The position numbers and the translations under genes are program-made. Under the pieces are notes generated by a model, which did no database searches, was not told the origin of the DNA, and saw nothing but the letters and a program-made list of their open reading frames with translations. A DNA stretch of 14,449 bases from JAFDWI01 sp964449375 (GTDB lineage Bacteria > Actinomycetota > Acidimicrobiia > Acidimicrobiales > Iamiaceae), in contig CAYVAS010000067.1 in assembly GCA_964449375.1 (NCBI GenBank), positions 1 to 14,449 on the forward strand, written 5' to 3'. This document shows positions 6,176 through 13,223 of the stretch, piece after piece (within the stretch, counting starts at the first letter, position 1; each line of letters opens with the position of its first letter).

Positions 6176-7009
6176 TCAGGTCCCGCCGGGCGTGGTCAGT
6201 GCGCGGGCCCGTACCGTTTCGGCCACATCGTGGACGCGCACCACCTCAGCTCCGTGACGCCAGGCCCACACCGCGGTGGCGACCGACGCCTCGAGCCGCT
6301 CGGCGACCGGCGCGGCTCGGGTCACGGCGGCCTGCGCACCCGGTTCGACGTGCGCGGCGGTCGCGCCGTCGGCCTGCGCGGTGAGCCGGCCCAGCGAGGA
6401 CTTGCGACTGGTGCCCACCACCACCGGATGGCCGGTGGCGACCAGCACGTCGAGGTGCCGCAGCAGGCTCAGATTGTGGTCGGTGGTCTTGCCGAAGCCG
6501 ATCCCCGGATCGATCCAGACCTCGGCCACCCCCAGGTCACGACCGGCCGCGGCGCGCTCGACCAGAAACTGCCGCACCTCGGAGACCACGTCGTCGTAGT
6601 GGGGGCGCTGCTGCATCGTGCGAGGAGTGCCCTGCATGTGCATGCAGACCCACACCGTGCCGTGGCGGGCCGCCACCTCGGCCAGTTCCAGCGACCCGGA
6701 CACGTCGTTGACGATGTCCGCGCCCGCTGCCACGGCCTCCTCGGCCACCTCCGGGGTCATCGTGTCGACCGAGACCCGCACCAGGGGAGCAAGCGCCGCC
6801 ACCACCGGGACGACCCGGGCCGCCTCGGTGGCCGCGTCGACGGGGTCCGCGCCCGGACGGGTCGATTCGCCGCCGACGTCGACGATGTCGGCGCCCGCGG
6901 CGACGAGGTCCCGGGCATGGCGGATCGCGGACTCGGGATCGGGCCAGCAGCCGCCGTCGGAGAACGAGTCGGGGGTCACGTTGACGACCCCCATGATCAG
7001 CGGTTGCAC
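6176..7009 (-). CDS. folP: Dihydropteroate synthase
   Basis: Condenses hydroxymethyl-dihydropterin pyrophosphate with p-aminobenzoate to give dihydropteroate; this is the sulfonamide target. The 277-aa TIM-barrel protein shows all signatures: NVTPDSFSDGG (10-20), GESTRPGA (47-54), SVDT (80-83), NDVSG (101-105), MHMQGTPRTM (123-132), DPGIGFGKT (167-175), GTSRKSSLGRL (199-209) with Lys203, and RVHDV (258-262). The pABA/pterin loops look canonical, with no sign of a sulfonamide-resistance insertion. The start is GTG at 7009 with AGGT at suitable spacing. It lies 23 bp after the lipoprotein hydrolase and is probably in the same transcript as folE. Confidence 0.97.
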   Translation of the reverse strand: MQPLIMGVVNVTPDSFSDGGCWPDPESAIRHARDLVAAGADIVDVGGESTRPGADPVDAATEAARVVPVVAALAPLVRVSVDTMTPEVAEEAVAAGADIVNDVSGSLELAEVAARHGTVWVCMHMQGTPRTMQQRPHYDDVVSEVRQFLVERAAAGRDLGVAEVWIDPGIGFGKTTDHNLSLLRHLDVLVATGHPVVVGTSRKSSLGRLTAQADGATAAHVEPGAQAAVTRAAPVAERLEASVATAVWAWRHGAEVVRVHDVAETVRARALTTPGGT

Positions 7010-7032
7010 GGCACGACCTGGCGAGGTGGTGG

Positions 7033-8739
7033 TCAGTCGGCCACGGTCGGGATCGTCACCACGACCCGCGACATCTCCACCGAACCGCCCATCTGGGGCT
7101 GGGCGTAGGCGACCGAGGTGGCCACGATCTGCAGATCCAGTCGGGCGCCCTCAGCCGCGGCGAAGGCCACCGGTTCCATGTCCACCTGGGCCCGGTGCAT
7201 GAGTCCGTCGCAGGTGATCGCGATCGGGGTGACCTGGTTGCCCAGCACCCGGTCGGTCGCCGAGTCGACGAGCTGGGCGAAGATCCGGGTGGGGCGGGTG
7301 GCCTCGCCGTCCAGTCGGCAGGTGTAGCCCAGCTCGAGCCGGGGTGCTCCCAGCAGCAACCGGTCGGCGCCGGTCACGGTGACCGGGACGCTGAGGCCGC
7401 GGGTGGCCGGGCCCGGGGTGATCTCGGCGGCCAACGAGCCGATCACGTCACCCTCGGGCACCTCGGTCAGAGGCCCCGAGCCGCCCTCGGGCTGCAGGTT
7501 CATCGAGCCCGAGTCGACGAACGCGTACACCGGCTCTCCCAGCGACGCAGGGGGGAACCGGTCGAAGGTGTGCAGCGCCCCGGTCTGATCGGTGGTCTGG
7601 AAACCGGGTACCGCCTCTGCGCTGGCGTCACCGTCCAGATAGCGGGCCAGCCACGCCAGCACGGCGTCGCTCACCAGGTCGTCGGGGTCGGCGGGATCCA
7701 CACACACGCCATGGCCGCCGCAGAACCAGACCATCGCCAGGGGAATGCCGTTGGCCGACAACGCCCGGTAGTTGGCGATGCCCTCCGAGAGCGGGAACAG
7801 GTTGTCCACGGTGCCCTGGATGATCAGCGTGGGAATCTGGATCTGGTCCAGCAGGTGGTCCGGGCCGCGGTCCACGAACCATTCACGGTCCTCCTGGGAG
7901 AGCACGCCCGAGGATCCGGCGTCCTCCTTGGCGCTGAGGATGTGCGGGTCCAGATCGGCGCCTTCGGCGATCGACACCAGCAGGTCGCCCCAACCGGCCT
8001 TGAAGGTCTCGGCGGGGAACAGGCTGGACGACAACGAGTTCCAGGCGATCGCGGGGGTGATGACGTCGACCCGGCAGTCCGACGCCGCGGTGACGAACTG
8101 GATCCCCCCGCCATAGGACATGCCCACCATGCCCACCCGCGGGTTGCCCGGCGCGTCGAGGAGCACCCCGTCGAGGTCGGCCAGCCAGTCGATCAGCGCC
8201 GACACGTCCCGGGCCTCGTGGTCGACGCTGTCGATCGACACGGTGCCGCCGGAGGCACCGAAGCCCCGCGGGTCCCAGGTGGCCACGTTGTAGCCGGCCT
8301 CCTGCAGGGTCGCGATCGAGGTGACGCCCTGGACGCCGGCTTCGGCGTCGGGGTCGTCGTCGGTTTCGCCGGGAAGGCTCCACCCGGGCCCCATGAGCAC
8401 CGTGGGCGACTGGGCATCGGCGTCGCGGGGGAACCAGTGGATCCGGATCGTGGTGCCGTCGAAGGAGGTCAGATCGAAGTCCGAATCCGAACCCGCCACC
8501 GGGACGACCTCGGGCGGGTCGGTCACCCCACGTTCACAGCTCGGTGCGTTCCAGTCGGCGCCGGGCCGGGTCGACGCGGAGGCCGTGGAGTCCGGCGCGG
8601 TCGTTCCGGCGGCATCCGAGGACCGGCCGTCGTCGCCGGAGGTGCAGCCGGCGACCAGGACCGCGGCGACCAGCACCGCGGCGAGCCCGCGGCGTCCCGC
8701 CCGCGCGGCGCAGCGGGCGACGCTTCCGGGGCGCATCAT
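7033..8739 (-). CDS. Lipoprotein alpha/beta hydrolase, S15 (X-Pro dipeptidyl-peptidase/CocE) type
   Basis: A 568-aa predicted exported lipoprotein. It has Arg residues at 3, 9, 13, 16 and 17, a hydrophobic stretch (about 19-30) and the lipobox LVAGC with Cys32, then a Ser/Thr/Asp-rich linker. The alpha/beta-hydrolase domain spans about 85-375, with nucleophile GMSYGG (Ser208), probable acid Asp312 in GTVDN and His343 in GGHG. The rest (about 390-568) is beta-rich like the jelly-roll C-terminal domain of the S15/CocE family. It probably cleaves peptides or esters outside the membrane; the substrate is unknown. The frame extends to 8859, but ATG at 8739 overlaps the folE stop (ATGA) and yields a proper signal peptide. 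Placement inside a folate gene set is unusual. Confidence 0.9.
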   Translation of the reverse strand: MMRPGSVARCAARAGRRGLAAVLVAAVLVAGCTSGDDGRSSDAAGTTAPDSTASASTRPGADWNAPSCERGVTDPPEVVPVAGSDSDFDLTSFDGTTIRIHWFPRDADAQSPTVLMGPGWSLPGETDDDPDAEAGVQGVTSIATLQEAGYNVATWDPRGFGASGGTVSIDSVDHEARDVSALIDWLADLDGVLLDAPGNPRVGMVGMSYGGGIQFVTAASDCRVDVITPAIAWNSLSSSLFPAETFKAGWGDLLVSIAEGADLDPHILSAKEDAGSSGVLSQEDREWFVDRGPDHLLDQIQIPTLIIQGTVDNLFPLSEGIANYRALSANGIPLAMVWFCGGHGVCVDPADPDDLVSDAVLAWLARYLDGDASAEAVPGFQTTDQTGALHTFDRFPPASLGEPVYAFVDSGSMNLQPEGGSGPLTEVPEGDVIGSLAAEITPGPATRGLSVPVTVTGADRLLLGAPRLELGYTCRLDGEATRPTRIFAQLVDSATDRVLGNQVTPIAITCDGLMHRAQVDMEPVAFAAAEGARLDLQIVATSVAYAQPQMGGSVEMSRVVVTIPTVAD

Positions 8740-9362
8740 CCGGAGTGCACGAAGCGCATCGCCTCGTGCCGGGTCGATTCGTTGGTGCGGAACAGCCCGC
8801 GCACCGCGGAGGTCACGGTCATGGCGCCTGGCTTGCGGACCCCTCGCATCGACATGCACAGGTGTTCGGCCTCGATCACGACCATGACCCCTTTCGGCTG
8901 CAGCGTGACGTCCAGGGTGTCGGCGATCTGGGTGGTGAGCCGCTCCTGGACCTGGGGCCGCCGGGCGAACCCGTCGACGAGGCGGGCCAGCTTGGACAAC
9001 CCCGTCACCCGGCCGTCGTCGTTGGGGATGTAGGCCACGTGGGCCACTCCCACCCAGGGCAGCAGATGGTGTTCACAGCACGAGTACATCGGGATGTCGC
9101 GCACCATCACCATCTCGTCGTGGCCGGCCTCGAAGGTGACCTCGAGGTGGTGGGCCGGGTCCTCACGCAGACCGGAGAAGATCTCCGCGTACATGCGTGC
9201 CACCCGTTCGGGTGTGTCCCGCAGGCCGTCCCGGTCGGGATCCTCACCGACGGCCAGGAGGATCTCGGTGACCGCCGCGCGGATTCGCTCCTCGTCCACC
9301 GGAACGGATGGTCGAGGACGGCGACCCGCGTCGACCGGGACGATGTCGATCGGATCGGTCAC
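8736..9362 (-). CDS. folE: GTP cyclohydrolase I
   Basis: Converts GTP to 7,8-dihydroneopterin triphosphate, the committed step of folate synthesis. The 208-aa protein has normal type IA length and motifs: MYSCCEHHLLPW (92-103) with zinc ligands Cys96 and His99, third ligand Cys169 in EHLCM, GLSKLARLVD (121-130), RPQVQERLT (135-143) and MRGVRKPG (172-179). Residues about 1-22 are a variable leader. The GTG start at 9362 overlaps the hpt stop (GTGA), with GAGG in the end of hpt as ribosome site. The stop overlaps the start of the lipoprotein hydrolase. In many actinobacteria ftsH stands between hpt and folE, and here it does not. Confidence 0.97.
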   Translation of the reverse strand: MTDPIDIVPVDAGRRPRPSVPVDEERIRAAVTEILLAVGEDPDRDGLRDTPERVARMYAEIFSGLREDPAHHLEVTFEAGHDEMVMVRDIPMYSCCEHHLLPWVGVAHVAYIPNDDGRVTGLSKLARLVDGFARRPQVQERLTTQIADTLDVTLQPKGVMVVIEAEHLCMSMRGVRKPGAMTVTSAVRGLFRTNESTRHEAMRFVHSG

Positions 9363-9982
9363 CCGACCTCGCCGATCGCTCGGACGTCGGGCAGGTCCCG
9401 GTAGCGCTCGCCGTGGTCGAGGCCGTAGCCGATCACGAAGTCCGACGGGATCCGGAACCCCTCGTAGCGCAGACCCGGATCCACCCGCTGCAGGCCTTCG
9501 CGCACCAGCAGGGCACAGACCTCCAGGGTGGCGGGTTGGCGGACCCGCAGGTTCTTGCGCAGATACCGGAGGGTCAGCCCGGTGTCGACGATGTCTTCGA
9601 CCAGGATCACGTGCCGGCCGGTGAGGTCGGTGTCGAGGTCCTTGACGATCCGGACGACCCCGCTGGTGCGGGTGGCGCTGCCATAGGAGGACACCGCCAT
9701 GAAGTCGATCTCGGTGTCGACGTGGATCTGGCGGACCAGGTCGGCCAGGAACACGAAGGCGCCCTTGAGCACGCCCACCAGCACCAGGGGGCGGCCGTCC
9801 AGGACGTCGGCGTAGTCGGCGCTGATCTGGGCACCCAGCTCGGCGACGCGCGTTGCGAGCTGGTCGGCGGTCACCACGATGGTGCCGGGCGGATCCCCGC
9901 TCGGATCGGTGGCCGGTGCGGCACGGCGCGTCGTGGGCTCATGCGCCGCACTGCTGGGGACACCGGGCTCCAGGATGCTCAT
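9359..9982 (-). CDS. hpt: Hypoxanthine(-guanine) phosphoribosyltransferase
   Basis: Purine salvage enzyme joining hypoxanthine or guanine to PRPP. The 207-aa protein has LVGVLKGAFVFLADL (68-82), the SSYG flexible-loop start (98-101), the PRPP-binding motif VEDIVDTGLTL (128-138) and the purine-binding DFVIGYGLDHGERYRDLP (181-198). Its first roughly 33 residues (Pro/Ala/Thr-rich) precede the usual start of the fold and look disordered. The frame is open into tilS, but ATG at 9982 forms an ATGA overlap with the tilS stop. The tilS-hpt pair is a widespread bacterial arrangement. Confidence 0.96.
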   Translation of the reverse strand: MSILEPGVPSSAAHEPTTRRAAPATDPSGDPPGTIVVTADQLATRVAELGAQISADYADVLDGRPLVLVGVLKGAFVFLADLVRQIHVDTEIDFMAVSSYGSATRTSGVVRIVKDLDTDLTGRHVILVEDIVDTGLTLRYLRKNLRVRQPATLEVCALLVREGLQRVDPGLRYEGFRIPSDFVIGYGLDHGERYRDLPDVRAIGEVG

Positions 9983-10911
9983 GCGGGCCTCATGTTGCCA
10001 CGTTCCGCACCCGCCGGTGCCCTCGGCGTCGTCGGCTCCGGTGCTTCCACGATGCGGAGCCGCCTGGCGGTGCGGGCGACCCGCACCCCACCGGGCAGTT
10101 CGGTGGCCGTCACCTCGCCGTGGACGACCTGCAGGATCCGGGCGATCGCCGCCGCGTCGGGCGCGTGACCTTCCAGCGCGGGGGCCACCCAGGAACGCAG
10201 GGCCCGGGCGGCCAGCGGCACCGGCGCGGCGGCCAGGAGATCTGCGTCGGTCGGGTCCAGCGCGGCGGCCTGTTCGGAGAGCAGTCGGTCGTCCGCGGCG
10301 ATGAGATCCGCGGTGCGCGCCAGCAGCACGGCGGTGTCGCGGCCGGTGACGGCGTCGAGGAGCGGCAGCACCTCGTGGCGGATCCGGTTGCGGGTGAAGC
10401 GCGGATCGGTGTTGGTCGGGTCCTGGAGCACCTCGATGCCCAGTGCGGTGCACAACCCCTCGGTCTCGGCGCGGCGCAACCGCAGCAGGGGCCGTCGCGG
10501 ATCCCCGGGAGCCAGGGCGCCCAGGCCGGCCGCACCGCTGCCGCGCAGCAGATGCAACAGGATCGTCTCGGCGCGGTCGTCCAGGGTGTGGCCGACCAGC
10601 GCGGCGGGGCCGAGCGCACCGTGGCGGGCCGCCCGGGCCCGTGCCTCGAGGTTCGGCCCGTCGGCGACGGGGACCCGGCATGAGCGGAACCCGGCGCCGA
10701 AACGTCGGGCCAGCGCCGCGACGTGGTCGGCTTCGCGATCGGAACCGTCGCGCAGGCCGTGGTCGACGTGCACCGCGGTCACCGCGCAGCCCGCCTGGAC
10801 CGCCAACACCAGCAGCGCGGCCGAGTCGGCGCCGCCGGACACGCCCACGTCCACCGCGGTGCCCGGCGCTGGGAACGTGCAGCGGGCGAGCAGCTCGTCG
10901 ACCAGTTCCAT
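9979..10911 (-). CDS. tilS: tRNA(Ile)-lysidine synthetase
   Basis: Modifies C34 of the CAU-anticodon tRNA-Ile to lysidine, so that it reads AUA codons and is charged with Ile. The N-type ATP pyrophosphatase domain shows the PP-loop SGGADS (25-30), HVDHGLR (48-54), GHTLDDRAETILLHLLRG (107-124) and DPTNTDPRFTRNRIRHEVLP (164-183). At 310 aa it lacks the C-terminal domains of the longer E. coli enzyme, as is usual in actinobacteria. Start ATG at 10911. It lies 12 bp after the zinc metalloprotease and overlaps hpt by four bases. Confidence 0.95.
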   Translation of the reverse strand: MELVDELLARCTFPAPGTAVDVGVSGGADSAALLVLAVQAGCAVTAVHVDHGLRDGSDREADHVAALARRFGAGFRSCRVPVADGPNLEARARAARHGALGPAALVGHTLDDRAETILLHLLRGSGAAGLGALAPGDPRRPLLRLRRAETEGLCTALGIEVLQDPTNTDPRFTRNRIRHEVLPLLDAVTGRDTAVLLARTADLIAADDRLLSEQAAALDPTDADLLAAAPVPLAARALRSWVAPALEGHAPDAAAIARILQVVHGEVTATELPGGVRVARTARRLRIVEAPEPTTPRAPAGAERGNMRPA

Positions 10912-10923
10912 GACGGGCTCGGC

Positions 10924-12003
10924 TCAGACCGTGAGCGCCGCCGGTCGCACCAGGCCGAGGCGTTCCAGCCACCGGTCCGGGTCGCGGATCTCGGCCAGGC
11001 TCGGCAGGTTCGCCGGCTCGGCGAAGGCCAGGTCGATCGCCGCGTGGCCGGCGACGTCCTCGACGGCTTCGATGAAGTCCTCACCGGCCTGGTACTGCTT
11101 CATCTTGGCGTCCAGGCCGATCAGCTTCTGGATCAGCTTCATGAGCGGGTTCGCCTGGTTCCGTCGGGCGTGCAGGATCCGGTGGAACCTCTCCGAACTG
11201 GGGATCTCGGCGGCACCGGCCCGGTTCATGGTGACGTCGCCGTGGCCCTCGAGCAGGCTCATCATGCCCGAGAGCTGATCGAGCGCGGCGCGTTGCTCGG
11301 GCGACGCGAACAGGACCGCGATGCCGCCGTCGTCGAGCGGGTTGCGGCCCTTCCGGAACTCGTCCATGGCGAGGTTCAGGCCGCGCAGCAGCCGGGACGG
11401 GTCCGGGTCCAGCGCCGAGAAGGTGGTCTCGACCAGCCCGAGGAAGTGTTCGCGCAGCCAGGGCACGCCGGTGAACTGGGCCCGGTGGGTCAGCTCGTGC
11501 AGAGCCAACCACAGGCGGAACTCATCGGGCGGGAAGGCGAAGCGACGCTCGAGGCTGAGCACGTTGGGACCCACGAAGTAGACGATGTCCTGGTCCTCGG
11601 GGTCTTCGTCCTCGATGACCAGCAGGTCGTACTGGCCAAGCACCCGGCGGGACATCCAGCCCAGGAACACGCCCAGCTCGGCGCCGGCCATGCGACGCGC
11701 GATCGGCGCGACCGGACCCTGGCCCATCCGTTCGCCCAGCCGGTCGGTGAGCGGTCGCAGCAGCCGGCGGAACGACGCGATGTTCGCGCGCACCCACCCG
11801 GCACGGTCGGTCACCCGGGGCCGGGCGGGACCCGCGGCGCTCACCAGGCCGGTCTCCGCGGCGACCGCGGCCTCGGCTTCGGCGGCGAACCGGGCGAAGT
11901 CCGGCTGCAGCGACGCGTAGTGGTACGACTCCGAATACGGTTCGCGCCCCACCGCGCGCACCGCGACCGTCTCGGCGGTCGCCCAGTCGATCACCTCAGT
12001 CAC
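10924..12003 (-). CDS. Zinc-dependent metalloprotease, DUF2342 (Zincin_2) family
   Basis: A 359-aa cytosolic protein with the zincin motif LHELTHRAQF (168-177; HExxH at 169-173) and a distal Glu in LLEGHGDVTMNRAG (250-263), the likely third ligand Glu252. The family is typical of actinobacteria and sits beside tilS-hpt in many of them, including, as I recall, M. tuberculosis Rv3626c next to Rv3625c and Rv3624c. Some databases name it F420-biosynthesis-associated, but the substrate is unknown. GTG at 12003 is chosen because GGAG lies six bases upstream and MTEVIDW aligns with the expected N terminus. A 45-bp gap separates it from the small membrane protein upstream. Confidence 0.92.
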   Translation of the reverse strand: MTEVIDWATAETVAVRAVGREPYSESYHYASLQPDFARFAAEAEAAVAAETGLVSAAGPARPRVTDRAGWVRANIASFRRLLRPLTDRLGERMGQGPVAPIARRMAGAELGVFLGWMSRRVLGQYDLLVIEDEDPEDQDIVYFVGPNVLSLERRFAFPPDEFRLWLALHELTHRAQFTGVPWLREHFLGLVETTFSALDPDPSRLLRGLNLAMDEFRKGRNPLDDGGIAVLFASPEQRAALDQLSGMMSLLEGHGDVTMNRAGAAEIPSSERFHRILHARRNQANPLMKLIQKLIGLDAKMKQYQAGEDFIEAVEDVAGHAAIDLAFAEPANLPSLAEIRDPDRWLERLGLVRPAALTV

Positions 12004-12048
12004 GGCTCACTCCGAGGTGCCACGAGCCGGAACCGGATGTAGCGGTAC

Positions 12049-12213
12049 TCAGCGACGGCGGGACGCACCCGGCAGCGGGAAGCGGCCCGGTGGGTACTGC
12101 GGACGGACGACCTTGACCAGATAGCCGACCCCGAGAGCGAGGACCAGCAGCACCGTGCCGGCCACCAGAAAAGGGGCGATCCAGTAGGTCCAGACCACGC
12201 CGAGAAGCAACAT
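12049..12213 (-). CDS. Small single-TM membrane protein
   Basis: A 54-aa ORF from ATG at 12213 to TGA at 12049. It has a hydrophobic segment from about residue 3 to 33 (MLLLGVVWTYWIAPF then VAGTVLLVLALGVGYLV) followed by a basic, Pro-rich tail (KVVRPQYPPGR and terminal SRRR), giving a one-TM protein with a cytoplasmic C terminus. No long signal peptide or lipobox is seen. A competing longer frame over 12000-12542 overlaps rsrA and has a shadow-like Arg/Pro-rich composition, so this frame is preferred. The ribosome site is weak. It lies between rsrA and the metalloprotease in the same direction. Function unknown. Confidence 0.7.
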   Translation of the reverse strand: MLLLGVVWTYWIAPFLVAGTVLLVLALGVGYLVKVVRPQYPPGRFPLPGASRRR

Positions 12214-12235
12214 GGACCCGAGCCTACCGCGCCGA

Positions 12236-12260
12236 CCCGGTCACCGGGCCAATGCCCCGG
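12236..12260. other. Overlapping alternative hairpins between rsrA and the small membrane gene
   Basis: CCGGG at 12244-12248 can pair with CCCGG at 12236-12240 (3-nt loop) or with CCCGG at 12256-12260 (7-nt loop), so only one hairpin can form at a time. They lie about 15-40 bases downstream of the rsrA stop. There is no T-tract, so they could be a weak terminator, a processing site or simply GC-rich chance. Confidence 0.3.
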
Positions 12261-12274
12261 ACTCCGGATGCGCT

Positions 12275-12619
12275 TCAGCCGATCCCGGCGCCGTCGCTGC
12301 CCTGGTCGCAGTCTCGCAACGCCTGGGCGATGCGGTCCCGCAGGGCCTCGGGGGCCTCGCACTGGCAGGTCCGGGCCACGAGCTGGCGCAGTTCCATCTC
12401 GAAGTCGAACGCGTCCAGACACGGAGCGCACTCCTCGATGTGCAGGCGGATCTCGGCCCGGCGCGTCTCGGTCATCTCGCCGTCGAGGTACTGGTAGAGC
12501 TCGTGCAGGGCGGCGGTGCAGTCCACGTGGGTGTCGTTGCACACCGACTCGGCGTCACGGGGCCGGTCCGCCACGGTGTCGGTTCGGCCGGCTTCGTCGT
12601 GTTCGGTGCGTTCGCTCAT
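12275..12619 (-). CDS. rsrA: Mycothiol-system anti-sigma factor, RsrA-like (zinc-binding)
   Basis: A ZAS-family anti-sigma factor that should hold the adjacent ECF sigma factor inactive until thiol oxidation. The 114-aa protein has the zinc motif H-x3-C-x2-C (His60, Cys64, Cys67) preceded by Cys34 in VDCTAALHELYQYLDGEM. The Cys34-to-His60 distance of 26 equals Cys11-to-His37 in S. coelicolor RsrA. Further cysteines at 27, 85, 87 and 104 include likely redox partners. An N-terminal Asp/Glu-rich extension of roughly 23 residues is longer than in RsrA. Start ATG at 12619 overlaps the sigma stop (ATGA), giving coupled, near-stoichiometric expression. It is presumably cytosolic and soluble. Confidence 0.92.
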   Translation of the reverse strand: MSERTEHDEAGRTDTVADRPRDAESVCNDTHVDCTAALHELYQYLDGEMTETRRAEIRLHIEECAPCLDAFDFEMELRQLVARTCQCEAPEALRDRIAQALRDCDQGSDGAGIG

Positions 12620-13212
12620 GATTTCGCTGGTTCCTTCGGTGGGGCGAAGCGATCTCCGACCAGGCCCCGATCGACTGCATAGTCGTACAACGCCTTCTGC
12701 AGGGCTTTTCTTCCCCGGTGCAGCCGACTCATCACCGTACCCATGGGAATGTCCAGGATCTCGGCGATCTCGGCGTAGGAGAACTCCTCGACGTCGGCGA
12801 GCACCACGGCGATCCTGAAGTTCTCGGGCAGCGACTCGAGCGCCGCGGTGACCTCGGCATCGGTCAGACGGCTCACCAGGTCGTCCTCGGCGCTGGAGCC
12901 CAGACCGTTGCCGGGCGCGTCGTGCACCCGGTGGTACAGGTACAGGTCCTCCACGTCCTCCAGGTCGGTCTCGGTCGGACGACGCTGCTTGGCCCGGTAG
13001 TTGTTGATGAAGGTGTTGGTGAGGATGCGGTACATCCAGGCCTTCAGGTTGGTTCCTTCGGTGAACCCCTCAAAACCCCGGTAGGCCTTCAGGTAGGCCT
13101 CCTGGACGAGATCCTCGGCGTCGGCCGGATTGCGGGTCATGCGCAGCGCCGCGGAGTACAGCGACGACATCAGCGGCATCGCGAGTTCGGCGAAGTCTGC
13201 CTGATCGGCCAT
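12616..13212 (-). CDS. sigR: ECF RNA polymerase sigma factor, SigR/SigH type
   Basis: An extracytoplasmic-function sigma factor of the SigR (M. tuberculosis SigH) group, expected to drive the thiol-oxidative-stress regulon. The 198-aa protein has region 2 at about 11-78, including AEDLVQEAYLKAYRGFEGF (32-50) and NLKAWMYRILTNTFINNYR (55-73), a linker rich in Asp/Glu, and region 4 at about 121-174, with the helix-turn-helix FSYAEIAEILDIPMGTVMSRLHRGRKAL. Start ATG at 13212; AGGG lies about 11 bases upstream. It is 11 bp after holB and overlaps rsrA. A possible self-recognised promoter lies inside the 3' end of holB. Confidence 0.94.
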   Translation of the reverse strand: MADQADFAELAMPLMSSLYSAALRMTRNPADAEDLVQEAYLKAYRGFEGFTEGTNLKAWMYRILTNTFINNYRAKQRRPTETDLEDVEDLYLYHRVHDAPGNGLGSSAEDDLVSRLTDAEVTAALESLPENFRIAVVLADVEEFSYAEIAEILDIPMGTVMSRLHRGRKALQKALYDYAVDRGLVGDRFAPPKEPAKS

Positions 13213-13223
13213 GGTTGCGGACC

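Noticed and set aside
8740..8859. Upstream 40-residue extension of the lipoprotein hydrolase
   Set aside because: It lies within folE, and the start at 8739 gives the ATGA overlap and a proper lipoprotein signal peptide.
7195..9033. Plus-strand open frame of 612 codons opposite the hydrolase and folE
   Set aside because: His/Gly/Arg-rich composition typical of antisense shadows; the minus strand holds clear catalytic motifs.
10723..12042. Plus-strand open frame opposite tilS and the metalloprotease
   Set aside because: No recognisable domain and fully antisense to a conserved HExxH protein and tilS.
12000..12542. Minus-strand 180-codon frame overlapping rsrA and the small membrane gene
   Set aside because: Arg/Pro-rich in the rsrA part; the rsrA frame has the zinc motif and the 54-aa frame has a coherent TM segment and its own ATG.
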